Of a stretch of 64,000 nucleotides of DNA, positions 35,043 through 43,252 are shown piece by piece (the first letter of the stretch is position 1; the number at the start of each line of letters is the position of its first letter). A program made the position numbers and the translations under genes. Source of the stretch: Streptomyces sp. S.PB5 (GTDB lineage: Bacteria; Actinomycetota; Actinomycetes; Streptomycetales; Streptomycetaceae); the NCBI RefSeq assembly GCF_030403745.1, contig NZ_JAQMWP010000017.1:1-64000 (forward strand), read 5' to 3'. A model generated the notes under the pieces. That model had not been told where the DNA came from and did not search any database. It was given only the letters and a program-made list of their open reading frames with translations.

Positions 35043-37340
35043 TCACCCCGGGTGCCCGGCCCGTTCCGCGGCCGTCTCCAGCATCCGGGCGTGCCCCTCG
35101 ACGTCGGCCCCGGCCCCCGTGAGGACCACGAGCGGAGGGCGGACGCCGTTCGCCGCGATACGCCGCGCGATCTCGTAGGCGACGCTCCCGCCGCCGGAGA
35201 AGGCGCCCAGGACGAGGAGTTCCGCCGCGTCGGCCACGGGCCGCAGCGCGCTGTACCGGCCGTGGGTGCCGCCGGGCAGGGAGCGCAGCAGGACGATCGA
35301 CTCGGGACCGCGGTAGGCCCGGGCGAGCCGGTCGTAGCGGGAGCGGGGGGTGCCGTGGGTCTGCAGGAGGCACACGGTGCCCGCGCCGGCGGTCCGTGCG
35401 GCGCGCAGCGGGACGAGCGGGGGTTCCGCCTCGGCCGGTGGCAGCAGGCTCACCGGCTGACGGTCCGGCATGCTGTCGGCGTCCCGGACGGGCGCGACGG
35501 CGTCGGCGGCGTCCACGACGGCGGAGAGCAGCTCCAGGACGTCGGCCACGGTCGTGGAGTCCCCCGCCACGTACGGCAGTTCGCTCAGCAGCAGCGCGCT
35601 GTGCGTGAGGACACCGGCGGCGTCGTCGAGCCGGGCCCGGTCGTAGGACGCGGTCAGCACGAGCCTGCCGTCGCCGTCATGGTGCGCGACGAGCGTGAGC
35701 GGGAACGCCGTACGGGCGCCCAGGGTCTCCAGCTGCGCGACGCGGACGCCCTGAGCGGCGAGCGCGTCGGCGAGGTCGTCGGGGTCGCGGGGCCGGGACT
35801 CGAACACGAGGAGAGTCCCGTCCTCCTCGACGGCGTCCCCGGTCGCCGCCCCGGTCTCACCTGCGGCCCAGTCCCGGATCTGTCCCGGGGAGACCCATTC
35901 GTAGCCGGACATGTCCAGGACCCGGTCCCGGAGTTCGGACAGCAGCGTCACCATGGTGACGTGGGGGTCGACCTCGACGGACAGCGGCAGCGCGGTGCGC
36001 AGGGCCGCGGGCAGGCGTTCGGCGCCCTCGAAGAGGATGCCGCGCCCGGAGGCGGTGACGCCGAAGCGGACGCGTGCCGAACTCCGGGCCCCGGAGGCCC
36101 GGTACAGCAGCAGGGCCCACACGGCCTGCAGGACGCTGCTCTCGGTGGTGCCCCAGTGCGCGGCCCAGGCGCCGAGCCGCTCGGTCTGGGCGGTTGTCAG
36201 ACGCAGCCGTGTGCGGCCGAGGGCGTCGGAGGGCGGTACGGCCGCGGGAGGGGCGTCGGCGGACTCCGGGGGCCGCGGCGCGGCCGACGGTTGCGTCGCC
36301 GCCCGGTCGGCCGCGTCGGTGTTCGGGGCGGACGGCACGGCGTCTCCGCGCGGGCCGGCCTCGGCGGGCGGCAGGGGCTGCGACGGCCCCGGCGTCCCCG
36401 GACCGGCCGCCTCCGCCGGCTCCTGCACCGGCCACGCCGCCTCGGCGGGCGAGGGCAGCGCCGTGGACCAGAAGTCGCGCGCCGGCCCGTTGTCCTGCCG
36501 GTCGAGCCAGCGGCCGTAGTCGCGGATGTCGGGGCGGCGTTCGCCGCCGGGAAGCCCGCCGCCCGCCAGATACGCCCGGTAGAACTCGCGGAGCAGCAGA
36601 CGCGCGCTCCAGTCGTCCAGCAGGGCGTGGTGGTAGGTCAGCAGCATGCGGGCCGGCGCCGGCCGGTCGTCCGTGGCCGGCCCGGCGGCGAGGACCGTCA
36701 CGCGCAGCGGCCCGGGCAGGCGCGGGTCGATGCCACGGCGCCGGTCGTGCTCGACCAGGTCGCTCCAGCGGATCGCGCCGTGCGGCAGCCAGAGGACCGC
36801 GGCGTCGACGTGGTCGTGGAGGACGACGACGGGTTCGTCCCCGTCGTCGAAGGCGGCGCGCAGCAGGGTCTCGCGGTCGGTGACGGACTGCCAGGCCGTG
36901 CGCAGGCGTCCGAGGTCGAGGGGGCCGTGCCAGGCGAGGGTGAGCTGCTCGACGTGGCGGCCCGGATGGGCGTCGGAGTCGGCGAGGAGTTCACGCTGGA
37001 GCGGGGTCGCGGCGGCGCTGCGGGTGGGGCGGGCGCCGGGCAGCGGGTGGGTGAGGAGGTCGGCGAGCCGTCCGTAGGGGAAGGTGTCGGCCGGGGTGTC
37101 CGGGGTGTCGGCGGCGAGCCGCAAGGCGTGGTGGCCGGGGGCGAGTTCGTCGACGTGGTGCCGCCAGAGGGGGGCGCGCGGGTCGTGGACGGCGAGGTGG
37201 TCGAGGGCCGCGGTGAGCCGGGCCGTGTCGAGGGGGCCGCGCAGTTCCAGGGCGGGGGTGTCGTAGGGGGGCCGGCCCAGGTCGACGAAGACGGTCGTCG
37301 CTTCCTCGGGCGGCGGGGGCGGGACGTGGTGGTCGGTCAT
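35043..37340 (-). CDS. Condensation domain-thioesterase fusion (NRPS-like)
   Basis: 765 aa. Residues 1-100 look like an extra partial condensation-type segment (LELRGPLDTARLTAALDHL). A condensation domain follows from about 105, with catalytic motif YHHALLDDWS (His237-His238; Asp at 242 and 243, so the usual HHxxxDG reads HHxxxDD). A Pro/Ala-rich linker of about 75 residues (about 310-385) separates the N- and C-lobes. The C-terminus (about 625-765) is an alpha/beta-hydrolase thioesterase with nucleophile GAFSGGGS. No adenylation or carrier domain lies between them. It converges on the carrier/A-stub operon, which ends 65 nt away, so it could condense or transfer a carrier-bound acyl group and release it. 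The TE is short at its C-terminus; its catalytic His was not firmly located. Confidence 0.85.
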   Translation of the reverse strand: MTDHHVPPPPPEEATTVFVDLGRPPYDTPALELRGPLDTARLTAALDHLAVHDPRAPLWRHHVDELAPGHHALRLAADTPDTPADTFPYGRLADLLTHPLPGARPTRSAAATPLQRELLADSDAHPGRHVEQLTLAWHGPLDLGRLRTAWQSVTDRETLLRAAFDDGDEPVVVLHDHVDAAVLWLPHGAIRWSDLVEHDRRRGIDPRLPGPLRVTVLAAGPATDDRPAPARMLLTYHHALLDDWSARLLLREFYRAYLAGGGLPGGERRPDIRDYGRWLDRQDNGPARDFWSTALPSPAEAAWPVQEPAEAAGPGTPGPSQPLPPAEAGPRGDAVPSAPNTDAADRAATQPSAAPRPPESADAPPAAVPPSDALGRTRLRLTTAQTERLGAWAAHWGTTESSVLQAVWALLLYRASGARSSARVRFGVTASGRGILFEGAERLPAALRTALPLSVEVDPHVTMVTLLSELRDRVLDMSGYEWVSPGQIRDWAAGETGAATGDAVEEDGTLLVFESRPRDPDDLADALAAQGVRVAQLETLGARTAFPLTLVAHHDGDGRLVLTASYDRARLDDAAGVLTHSALLLSELPYVAGDSTTVADVLELLSAVVDAADAVAPVRDADSMPDRQPVSLLPPAEAEPPLVPLRAARTAGAGTVCLLQTHGTPRSRYDRLARAYRGPESIVLLRSLPGGTHGRYSALRPVADAAELLVLGAFSGGGSVAYEIARRIAANGVRPPLVVLTGAGADVEGHARMLETAAERAGHPG

Positions 37341-37555
37341 CGGCTGTCCGGGGCGCACACGTCCGGGTGGCCGCGCGTACGGTGTGCTGTCCACACGTAC
37401 GGCTGTGTGCACGGCCTCCGCGTACGGCTGCGGAGATCCCCCTCCCTCCCCTCTCTGCGAGCGCGGAACGAGTATGCGCAGGTCCGCCCATACGGCCCTG
37501 ATACGGCGCTGACACCGTGCTGGTCCGGGCGGCCCGCGGCGGGCGGTGCCGGGGC
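37341..37555. promoter_or_regulatory. Upstream region of the C-TE gene with repeated CGTACGG
   Basis: 215 nt without a gene. CGTACGG occurs at 37376, 37396 and 37421, and two further TACGGC copies lie near 37491 and 37503. This cluster of palindromic CGTACG cores upstream of the C-TE start, next to a LuxR-type gene, could be an operator. Nothing else stands out. Confidence 0.35.
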
Positions 37556-38236
37556 TCAGCGGGTGGTGCGCAGGCCCGTCTCGAAGGCGTAGATCGCGGC
37601 GTGCAGACGGTTGCGCAGGCGCAGTTTGCCGAGCAGGTTCTGCACATGCGTCTTGACGGTGTGCTCGGACAGCGTCAGCGCGTCGGCGATCTCCGCGTTG
37701 GAGAGTCCGCAGGCGACCATGCCGAGGACCTCCCGCTCCCGTTCGGTGAGCGTCGCCGGGTCGGCGTCGGAAACCGTACGCACCGGTTCCCCGGCCGTCG
37801 GCCCGCCCTGCCGGGCGGTCAGGGCGTATCCGGCGGCGGCCAGCACGACCGCGGCGGCGAGCTGGTCGGCGGTGACGGTGGCGGGCAGATGGCCGTGGGC
37901 CGCGCCGGGTGCCGTACCGGTGCCGCCGACGACCAGGAGCGGGCAGCCGTGCACGGGCGGGACGGCGGGGACGGTGCCGTGGCACAGGACGACGTCCGGG
38001 TGTGCGGAGGAGACGTCGCTGCCGTTGCCGTCGCCCACGACGTGCAGCGCGGGGCGGCCGTCGAGGAGGGATCTGATGCCGGTGCGGGCGAGCGGGTCCG
38101 TGCCGAGCACGTACACCCGGACCGGGCCCTCGGCCGTATGGTCCGGGGCGGCGGGGCGGTGGGGTGCGCCGCCGGGCAGCACCTGCAGGGCGGCGCGCCG
38201 CATCGGTGGCCGTGTCGAGAAGCCCGGCTCTGCCAC
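37556..38236 (-). CDS. LuxR/NarL-type regulator with atypical receiver domain
   Basis: 226 aa. The C-terminal HTH_LuxR domain is clear: LTEREREVLGMVACGLSNAEI, then TVKTHVQNLLGKLRLRNR. The N-terminal half resembles a NarL-type receiver, but where LMD of the phosphorylation pocket is expected the sequence reads HPDVVLCHG, putting His in place of the phospho-acceptor Asp. It is therefore probably not controlled by a histidine kinase and may respond to ligand, oligomerisation or protein contact. GTG 38236 is chosen because GAGGAGG lies 5-6 nt upstream; a TTG 27 nt earlier is a weaker alternative. No kinase gene is nearby. It likely regulates the neighbouring C-TE or carrier operon. Confidence 0.88.
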   Translation of the reverse strand: MAEPGFSTRPPMRRAALQVLPGGAPHRPAAPDHTAEGPVRVYVLGTDPLARTGIRSLLDGRPALHVVGDGNGSDVSSAHPDVVLCHGTVPAVPPVHGCPLLVVGGTGTAPGAAHGHLPATVTADQLAAAVVLAAAGYALTARQGGPTAGEPVRTVSDADPATLTEREREVLGMVACGLSNAEIADALTLSEHTVKTHVQNLLGKLRLRNRLHAAIYAFETGLRTTR

Positions 38237-38379
38237 GACGGCCTCCTCGTTCTGCGTCCGCAACCGTCGCCCGGCACCTTAGTACCCTCGGACGCCCTCG
38301 CCGCGGATCCTCCACCGCTCCTGGACAGGTCCTCGAACGGCGTGCGAGGGGGCCTGTCGCGGGTGCGGGGCCGGTGGGC

Positions 38380-39258
38380 TCAGGGGTCGGCGAGGAGGTC
38401 GGCGACGGCGCCCATGAAGCCCTCGTCGAGCATGGTGTGCGGTGCGGTGTCGCGGGAGGTGTCCAGGCCGGCGTCGTGGCAGGCCACGCTGATCAGATAG
38501 CGGTCGAGGACCTGCTGGGTGGTGAAGGCCCATTCGCCGCGGGCGGCGGGCGTGCCGTCCGGGGCGAGCAGTCCGGCGCTGCCGGCGCCGAAGCCGAACT
38601 CGGCGAATCCCAGCCGCAGTCCCTGCCCGAGGGCCTTGGTGTAGGCCTCCTTCAGCGTCCACAGCCGCAGCAGTCCGGCCGACCGCTCGGCGTCCGGCAG
38701 CCACTGGAGCTCGGCGCGCTCGGCGGGTGTGCACACATGGTCCTGCATCAGGTCGAACTGCATCTTGCGGCCGGAGGGTTCGGCGTCGACGCCGATGCGC
38801 CCGTTGCGGCTGACGCCGACGGCGATCAGGTCGTCGGTGTGCGTCAGGCTCACGTCGATCTGGTCGAGTCCGCGCAGATAGGGCCGTCCGCCGATCTTGT
38901 AGGCGAGGTCGAGTTCGGCGGCCTCGGTGTCCAGGGCGGCCGCGGCGGTGAACTTGGTGGCCAGCCGGGAGGCGACGAACCGGAAGCGGATGACGGGGTC
39001 GGCGGTGCGCCGGTAGCGCGTCCAGTCGCGGCCGAGCAGCGGCCTGAGCGCGGGGTCGGTGACGGCGGTGGTGAGCCATTCGCCCCAGGTGGTGTACACC
39101 ACGGCGTTGCCGCGCAGCCGCATGCCCTCGCGCACCAGGTCCCAGGGCCCGTCGGGGCCGCTGACGTGGATCGGCTCGCTGATGCGGTCGGCGTCGTCCG
39201 GTATGGACGAGATGTCGGCCATGGTGGTGTCGGCCTCGGCTCGCGTCGACGGGTTCAC
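38380..39258 (-). CDS. 4'-phosphopantetheinyl transferase, Sfp type
   Basis: 292 aa. The Mg2+/CoA-binding motifs are GRIGVDAEPSGR (about 155-166) and LRLWTLKEAYTKALGQGLRL (about 200-219), plus an upstream SLTHTDDLIAVGV segment equivalent to the LSHxxxxV region. It transfers 4'-phosphopantetheine from CoA to the Ser of carrier domains, of which this window has at least nine. The GTG start follows GAGGGAGGGAC. It lies between a LuxR gene and an acyl-CoA dehydrogenase on the same strand. A second, divergent Sfp-type enzyme is encoded at 57666; the two may split the NRPS-type and PKS-type carriers. It is slightly longer than average because of an N-terminal extension of about 40 residues. Confidence 0.93.
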   Translation of the reverse strand: MNPSTRAEADTTMADISSIPDDADRISEPIHVSGPDGPWDLVREGMRLRGNAVVYTTWGEWLTTAVTDPALRPLLGRDWTRYRRTADPVIRFRFVASRLATKFTAAAALDTEAAELDLAYKIGGRPYLRGLDQIDVSLTHTDDLIAVGVSRNGRIGVDAEPSGRKMQFDLMQDHVCTPAERAELQWLPDAERSAGLLRLWTLKEAYTKALGQGLRLGFAEFGFGAGSAGLLAPDGTPAARGEWAFTTQQVLDRYLISVACHDAGLDTSRDTAPHTMLDEGFMGAVADLLADP

Positions 39259-39328
39259 GGTGTCCCTCCCTCTCCGGTCCCTGTCCGCTGATCGGTTCTG
39301 GTCCGCTGCTTCCCCGGTGCCCGGACGC

Positions 39329-41089
39329 TCACTGGGCGAGCGGCGTCGCGTCCAGGTCGCAGGCGATGCCGGCCCGGTAGCGGCGGATCAGTTCGTCCAG
39401 TACGTGTGTCATGCAGCCGTCGGGCAGGTCGGGCACCGGGATGCCGAGCCGTTTGCCGATCCGGGACAGGGCGAGCACCACCCAGGCCGCGTCGGCGAGG
39501 AACGGATCGCTGCCGTCCTGGCCCTCCCAGACGCCGAGGACCGCGGCCGCGGCGGCAATCAGGCTGTAACGGTCGCTGAGCACGCACACCGCGGGATCGC
39601 CGAGCGCGGAGACGCCGTAGGGCGGCAGCAGCCGGCAGGTCTCGCGCAGCGCGCGCAGTTCGGCGACGAAGGCCTCGGCGAGTTCCGCGAGGACGGTGAT
39701 CTGACCGCCGACGCCGCGGGACGGGGCGAGCCGGTCGGCCGACCCGATGAGGGAGGCGGCCATGAAGTCGCCGCCGCCCGCGATGCCCAGCAACCGGTAG
39801 TCCAGCGGCGGGAGTTCGGCGCCCTTGCGGAACAGCTCGGGCGGCGGCTCGTCCTCGGCGAACCAGGCGCTCTCGGCGAGGGTGCGCAGCTGCGGCACGA
39901 TCACGGCCTGGCAGGCGGCGGTGCCGGCGTGGCCGAGCCCGGCGACCGGCAGGTCCCTGACGAGCTTGTCGAGGGCACCGTACTCCGCGCTGCCGTGCTG
40001 GTAGCCGCGGGCGCCCAGGACGGTGGCGAGCTCCTCCAGGTTCTCCCGCAACAGGTCGGGCACCACGTACTTGACGGCGGCGGCCAGCACATGGGCCCGG
40101 TCGGGCAGCAGCCCGAGCGCGCGCAGGGCGACGGTGGCCATCGCGTCGCAGGCCAGCAGGTCGGCGAAGACTCCGGTGAGCGCCTTGTGCCAGCGGCGGG
40201 CGACGGGCCCGCTGCGCCCGGTGGTCACGGCCCGCACCGCGGAGTGCAGGACGGTGTCGGCGGCCGCGGTGACGACCCCGCAGATGACGCTGCGGTTGAC
40301 CTGGAAGGTGCGCAGGGCGAGCGCGACGCCTTCGCCGGTACGGCCGACCTGCGCGTCCTCGGGCAGCGGGCGGCCGTGGAACTCGAGGCCGGAGAAGAGC
40401 GCGCCGCGCATGCCGGAGGTCTCGATCCGCGGCAGGTGCCGCATGGTGCCGGGCTCGGACTGCGCGGGGTCGAGGAGGAAGACGGAGTGGCTGCGCGGGC
40501 CCCGGGCCTCGTCGGTGCGGGCGTAGACGATCTGGGCGTCGGCCCGTGCCGCGTTGATGATGAGGTCCTTGCGGCCGTGCAGCCCGCGGCCGCCCCCGGG
40601 CAGCGTCCGGGCGGTGAACTCGTCCCTCAGGATGGCGTTGGCGTGGGCGAGTTCGTGGTGGAGGATCGTCGCCCGGCCGCCGCCGAGCAGCAGGTCCGCC
40701 AGCTCGCGGCGCTGTGCCGCGCTGCCCGCGGCCCAGACCGCTCCGGTGGCGAACAGCGAGGTGATGCCGTACCCGAAGCCGAGTGCCGTGTCGCGCCGGA
40801 AGACGGGGCGCAGGGTGCGGGCGAGGAGGTCGGCGCGGGTGAGCCGGCCGCCGTACTCGGCGGGTACGAACTCGGCACCCAGGCCGGTCTCGGCGAGCAG
40901 TGCCTCGGTGGCGGCGGGCGGGGTGCGCCGGCCGTCGGCGGCGAAGACGGCGCGCAGGCCGTGCGGGTTGGCGGGGTCGTACGGATCGCCGAGCCGGGCC
41001 TCGAGCCGTGCGGCACGCGCGAGGGCGTCCGCTTCCCAACGGCCGCGCGCGGCGCCGGCTGCGTATACGGTCTCGGCGGTGGTGGTCAT
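39329..41089 (-). CDS. Large acyl-CoA dehydrogenase-like flavoprotein
   Basis: 586 aa from ATG 41089; in-frame starts at 41113 and 41134 are possible because no candidate has an ideal ribosome-binding site. The acyl-CoA dehydrogenase pattern is present: alpha-helical N-domain, central beta-domain (LIINAARADAQIVYARTDE, then GALFSGLEFHGRPLPED) and an extended C-terminal helical domain. At about 590 aa it is longer than the 380-400 aa enzymes of beta-oxidation and nearer to the long ACAD-like proteins found in biosynthetic clusters. It could desaturate an acyl thioester, tailor a starter, or act as a flavin monooxygenase of the ACAD fold. A strong cluster of SARP-type repeats lies 176-252 nt upstream, so it is probably a co-regulated pathway gene. 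Confidence 0.85.
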   Translation of the reverse strand: MTTTAETVYAAGAARGRWEADALARAARLEARLGDPYDPANPHGLRAVFAADGRRTPPAATEALLAETGLGAEFVPAEYGGRLTRADLLARTLRPVFRRDTALGFGYGITSLFATGAVWAAGSAAQRRELADLLLGGGRATILHHELAHANAILRDEFTARTLPGGGRGLHGRKDLIINAARADAQIVYARTDEARGPRSHSVFLLDPAQSEPGTMRHLPRIETSGMRGALFSGLEFHGRPLPEDAQVGRTGEGVALALRTFQVNRSVICGVVTAAADTVLHSAVRAVTTGRSGPVARRWHKALTGVFADLLACDAMATVALRALGLLPDRAHVLAAAVKYVVPDLLRENLEELATVLGARGYQHGSAEYGALDKLVRDLPVAGLGHAGTAACQAVIVPQLRTLAESAWFAEDEPPPELFRKGAELPPLDYRLLGIAGGGDFMAASLIGSADRLAPSRGVGGQITVLAELAEAFVAELRALRETCRLLPPYGVSALGDPAVCVLSDRYSLIAAAAAVLGVWEGQDGSDPFLADAAWVVLALSRIGKRLGIPVPDLPDGCMTHVLDELIRRYRAGIACDLDATPLAQ

Positions 41090-41264
41090 GGCGGCGGTGG
41101 TCAGCTCCTTCATCACGGTGCATACCTGTCGCATGCCTACGCTCGACGCTGACGGCGGCTGCTCGCAGCGCGCTGGAGCGGTGCTCGACATCCGGTCCAG
41201 GAATCGGGGGCGCCCGGTGCGGCCGCTCACCCGAATCCGCTGAACAGACCGCACAGGCGGTTTT

Positions 41265-41341
41265 TTCCCGAGCGATTTCCGAGCGGTTTCCGAGCAACTC
41301 TCCAGCGGAACTCGTGAGTTCCGCGACCGCCTCTCCAGCGG
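41265..41341 (-). promoter_or_regulatory. Phased 11-bp SARP-type repeats and palindrome upstream of the acyl-CoA dehydrogenase
   Basis: Plus-strand units: TTCCCGAGCGA (41265), TTTCCGAGCGG (41276), TTTCCGAGCAA (41287), CTCTCCAGCGG (41298), each exactly 11 bp apart. CTCTCCAGCGG returns at 41331, 33 bp (three turns) later. Between them is a palindrome, GCGGAACTC-GT-GAGTTCCGC (41305-41324). SARPs bind such tandem heptads at 11- or 22-bp spacing. It is the clearest of the five sets in the window. Confidence 0.75.
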
Positions 41342-41369
41342 TTCCCCACCGGGTCGCGACCCGCGAAAG

Positions 41370-41402
41370 GGCTGCCGCTCCCCCCACGGGGGCGCGGCAG
41401 CC
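41370..41402. terminator. Hairpin terminator after the first aromatase/cyclase gene
   Basis: GGCTGCCGC (41370-41378) pairs with GCGGCAGCC (41394-41402), with further CCCCC/GGGGG pairing inside the loop. It lies 30 nt beyond the stop of the minus-strand gene ending at 41433 and insulates it from the acyl-CoA dehydrogenase promoter. Confidence 0.85.
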
Positions 41403-41432
41403 TCGGTCGGTCCTCGGTCGGAAGCAGGGAAC

Positions 41433-42389
41433 CTACGCCACCCGGGTCAGGGATTCCGCGTACTGCCGGGCCAGGTGGAGCGTGGCGGTGGAGTTGCGCC
41501 CCAGGGCTTCGCGGACATAGCGGCGGGCCTGGGCGAGGTCGGCGCCCGGCCCCAGCACCCGCTCCACGGCCTCCTCGCGCAGCACCACGCTGTGCTGCGC
41601 AACCGCGGTCACCCCCCTCTCGTCGGAGACGACGTTCCACTCCCCGGTGTGCGCCTCCATCAGAGCGGGCGTCGCGGTCTGCTTGTAGACGATGCGTCCC
41701 GCGTGCGGGAAACAGATCCGCACCGACTCGGTGGTGTGCGAGGACCCGTCCGCGGTGAGCGTGTCCATCGACATCAGCTGCACCCCGGGGATGTCCTCGG
41801 TGAGCTCCAGCCGTGACACGTGCGGTACGAGCCTGGGCCAGTCCGCGACCCGGTAGAGGAAGTCGTAGACGTGCTCGGCGTCCGCCTCGATGCGGACCGT
41901 GTCCTCGAAGGACAGCACGAGTTCGTCCAGCTTGGTCCACCGCTCCGCGAGCGTCTTCAGATTCGCCAGCTCCGCCCGGGAGTTGACGTCGAGGACCCCT
42001 TCCACCCAGGCCGCCTCGGCCGCGCCGTCCCCGTGCACCGTGAAGTCATGCAGCAGGGTCAGCACGCTGGTCGCGCCGGTCCGCTCCTCGACGAGCCAGG
42101 TGCCGCGCATGGACGTCACGGGCAGCTGCGGATGCGTCTGGTGGTACTCGACGCACCGCGTCCTGGGGTCCTGGATCCGCTGGGAGAGCCAGGAGCGCAC
42201 CCGCCCGTCGGCGGTCGCCCACATCCGCAGCCGCTCGTTGGTGCCGTCGAACTCCAGGCGCTCCACATGCACGTTCTCCGGGAAGAACAGCGGCCAGCGC
42301 ACCGCGTCCGAGATCAGTCCGTAGACGACTCCGGCCGGGGCGGCCACCTCGACCGAGTGCGACGTGCGGTGAACGTGTTCGTTCGTCAC
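41433..42389 (-). CDS. Didomain polyketide aromatase/cyclase (ActVII/GraORF4 type), copy 1
   Basis: 318 aa made of two START/SRPBCC (Bet v1-like) halves: residues 1-155 and 156-318, each with the WPLFFP / WPRLVP signature that opens the substrate pocket. Such didomain ARO/CYCs dehydrate and aromatise the first ring after C9 ketoreduction. It ends in REALGRNSTATLHLARQYAES, conserved in the second copy at 56665. GTG 42389 is preferred because AAGAAGAGG lies 8 nt upstream; the GTG at 42398 has no room for a ribosome-binding site. It is the last gene of the CoA ligase-ABM-FAD monooxygenase-KR-ARO/CYC run and is followed by a strong terminator. Confidence 0.95.
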   Translation of the reverse strand: MTNEHVHRTSHSVEVAAPAGVVYGLISDAVRWPLFFPENVHVERLEFDGTNERLRMWATADGRVRSWLSQRIQDPRTRCVEYHQTHPQLPVTSMRGTWLVEERTGATSVLTLLHDFTVHGDGAAEAAWVEGVLDVNSRAELANLKTLAERWTKLDELVLSFEDTVRIEADAEHVYDFLYRVADWPRLVPHVSRLELTEDIPGVQLMSMDTLTADGSSHTTESVRICFPHAGRIVYKQTATPALMEAHTGEWNVVSDERGVTAVAQHSVVLREEAVERVLGPGADLAQARRYVREALGRNSTATLHLARQYAESLTRVA

Positions 42390-42464
42390 CACAAACACCT
42401 CTTCTTCCTGCGGGTCTGCTGTGGGCTGGGTGCGGTTGCGGGTACGGCGGCCGCGGCCGCGGGT

Positions 42465-43250
42465 TCAGAAGTTGCCGAGTCCGCCGCACACGTTGAGCGC
42501 CTGTGCGGTGATGGAGGCGGCGAGCGGCGAGGTGAGATAGCCGACGAGGCCGGCGACCTCCTCGGGGGTGGAGTAGCGGCCGAGGGGGATCTTCGCCTCG
42601 AACTGCTCCTGGACCCGGTCCTCGGTGGTGTCCCAGGCGGCGGCGTAGCCCTGGCGGACCCGCTGGGCCATGGGCGTCTCCACATACCCGGGGCAGACGG
42701 CGTTGACGGTGACACCGGACGGGGCGAGTTCCCGGCCGAGCGCCTTGGTGAAGCCGACCACGCCGTGCTTGGAGGCGCTGTAGGGGGCGCCGAGCAGGAC
42801 GCCCTGCTTGCCCGCGGTGGAGGCGATGTTGATGATCCGGCCGCGGTCGCCGGCCTCGGCGAGGCCGCCGTTCTTCAGCGCCTCGCGGGTGACGAGGAAG
42901 ACGCTGTTGAGGTTGGTCTGGACGACGTCGTACCAGATCTCGTCGGTGAGATCGGCGGTCACCCCGCCGCCGCTGCGCCCGGCGTTGTTCACCAGGACGC
43001 GGATCGGCCCGAAGGTCTCGACGGCCGCGGCCACCAGCCCGGCCACCGACTCCTTGTCGCGTACGTCGGCGGCGATGCCGTCGACGGTCAGACCCTCGGC
43101 ACGCAGGTCCTCGACGGTCTGCTTGACCTTCTGCTCGTCCCGGGCGCACAGGAAAACCCGGTGACCGCTGCCGCCCAGCTGCCGGGCGACCGCCAGGCCG
43201 ATGCCGCTCGTCGCGCCCGTGACCAGGGCGGTGGACTGGTTGTCGGTCAC
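42465..43250 (-). CDS. Polyketide C9 ketoreductase (ActIII-like SDR)
   Basis: 261 aa short-chain dehydrogenase. The NADPH loop is TGATSGIGLAVARQLG; the catalytic Ser, Tyr and Lys lie in NIASTAGKQG and PYSASKHGVVGF. The NNAG motif is followed by RSGGG, where type II PKS ketoreductases usually have a PGG stereocontrol motif. It reduces the C9 carbonyl of the nascent poly-beta-keto chain on the ACP, setting the first-ring regiochemistry used by the didomain ARO/CYC. The GTG start is 2 nt after the FAD monooxygenase stop, so translation is coupled. It places the type II product in the reduced (KR-containing) class. Confidence 0.96.
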   Translation of the reverse strand: MTDNQSTALVTGATSGIGLAVARQLGGSGHRVFLCARDEQKVKQTVEDLRAEGLTVDGIAADVRDKESVAGLVAAAVETFGPIRVLVNNAGRSGGGVTADLTDEIWYDVVQTNLNSVFLVTREALKNGGLAEAGDRGRIINIASTAGKQGVLLGAPYSASKHGVVGFTKALGRELAPSGVTVNAVCPGYVETPMAQRVRQGYAAAWDTTEDRVQEQFEAKIPLGRYSTPEEVAGLVGYLTSPLAASITAQALNVCGGLGNF

Positions 43251-43252
43251 GA

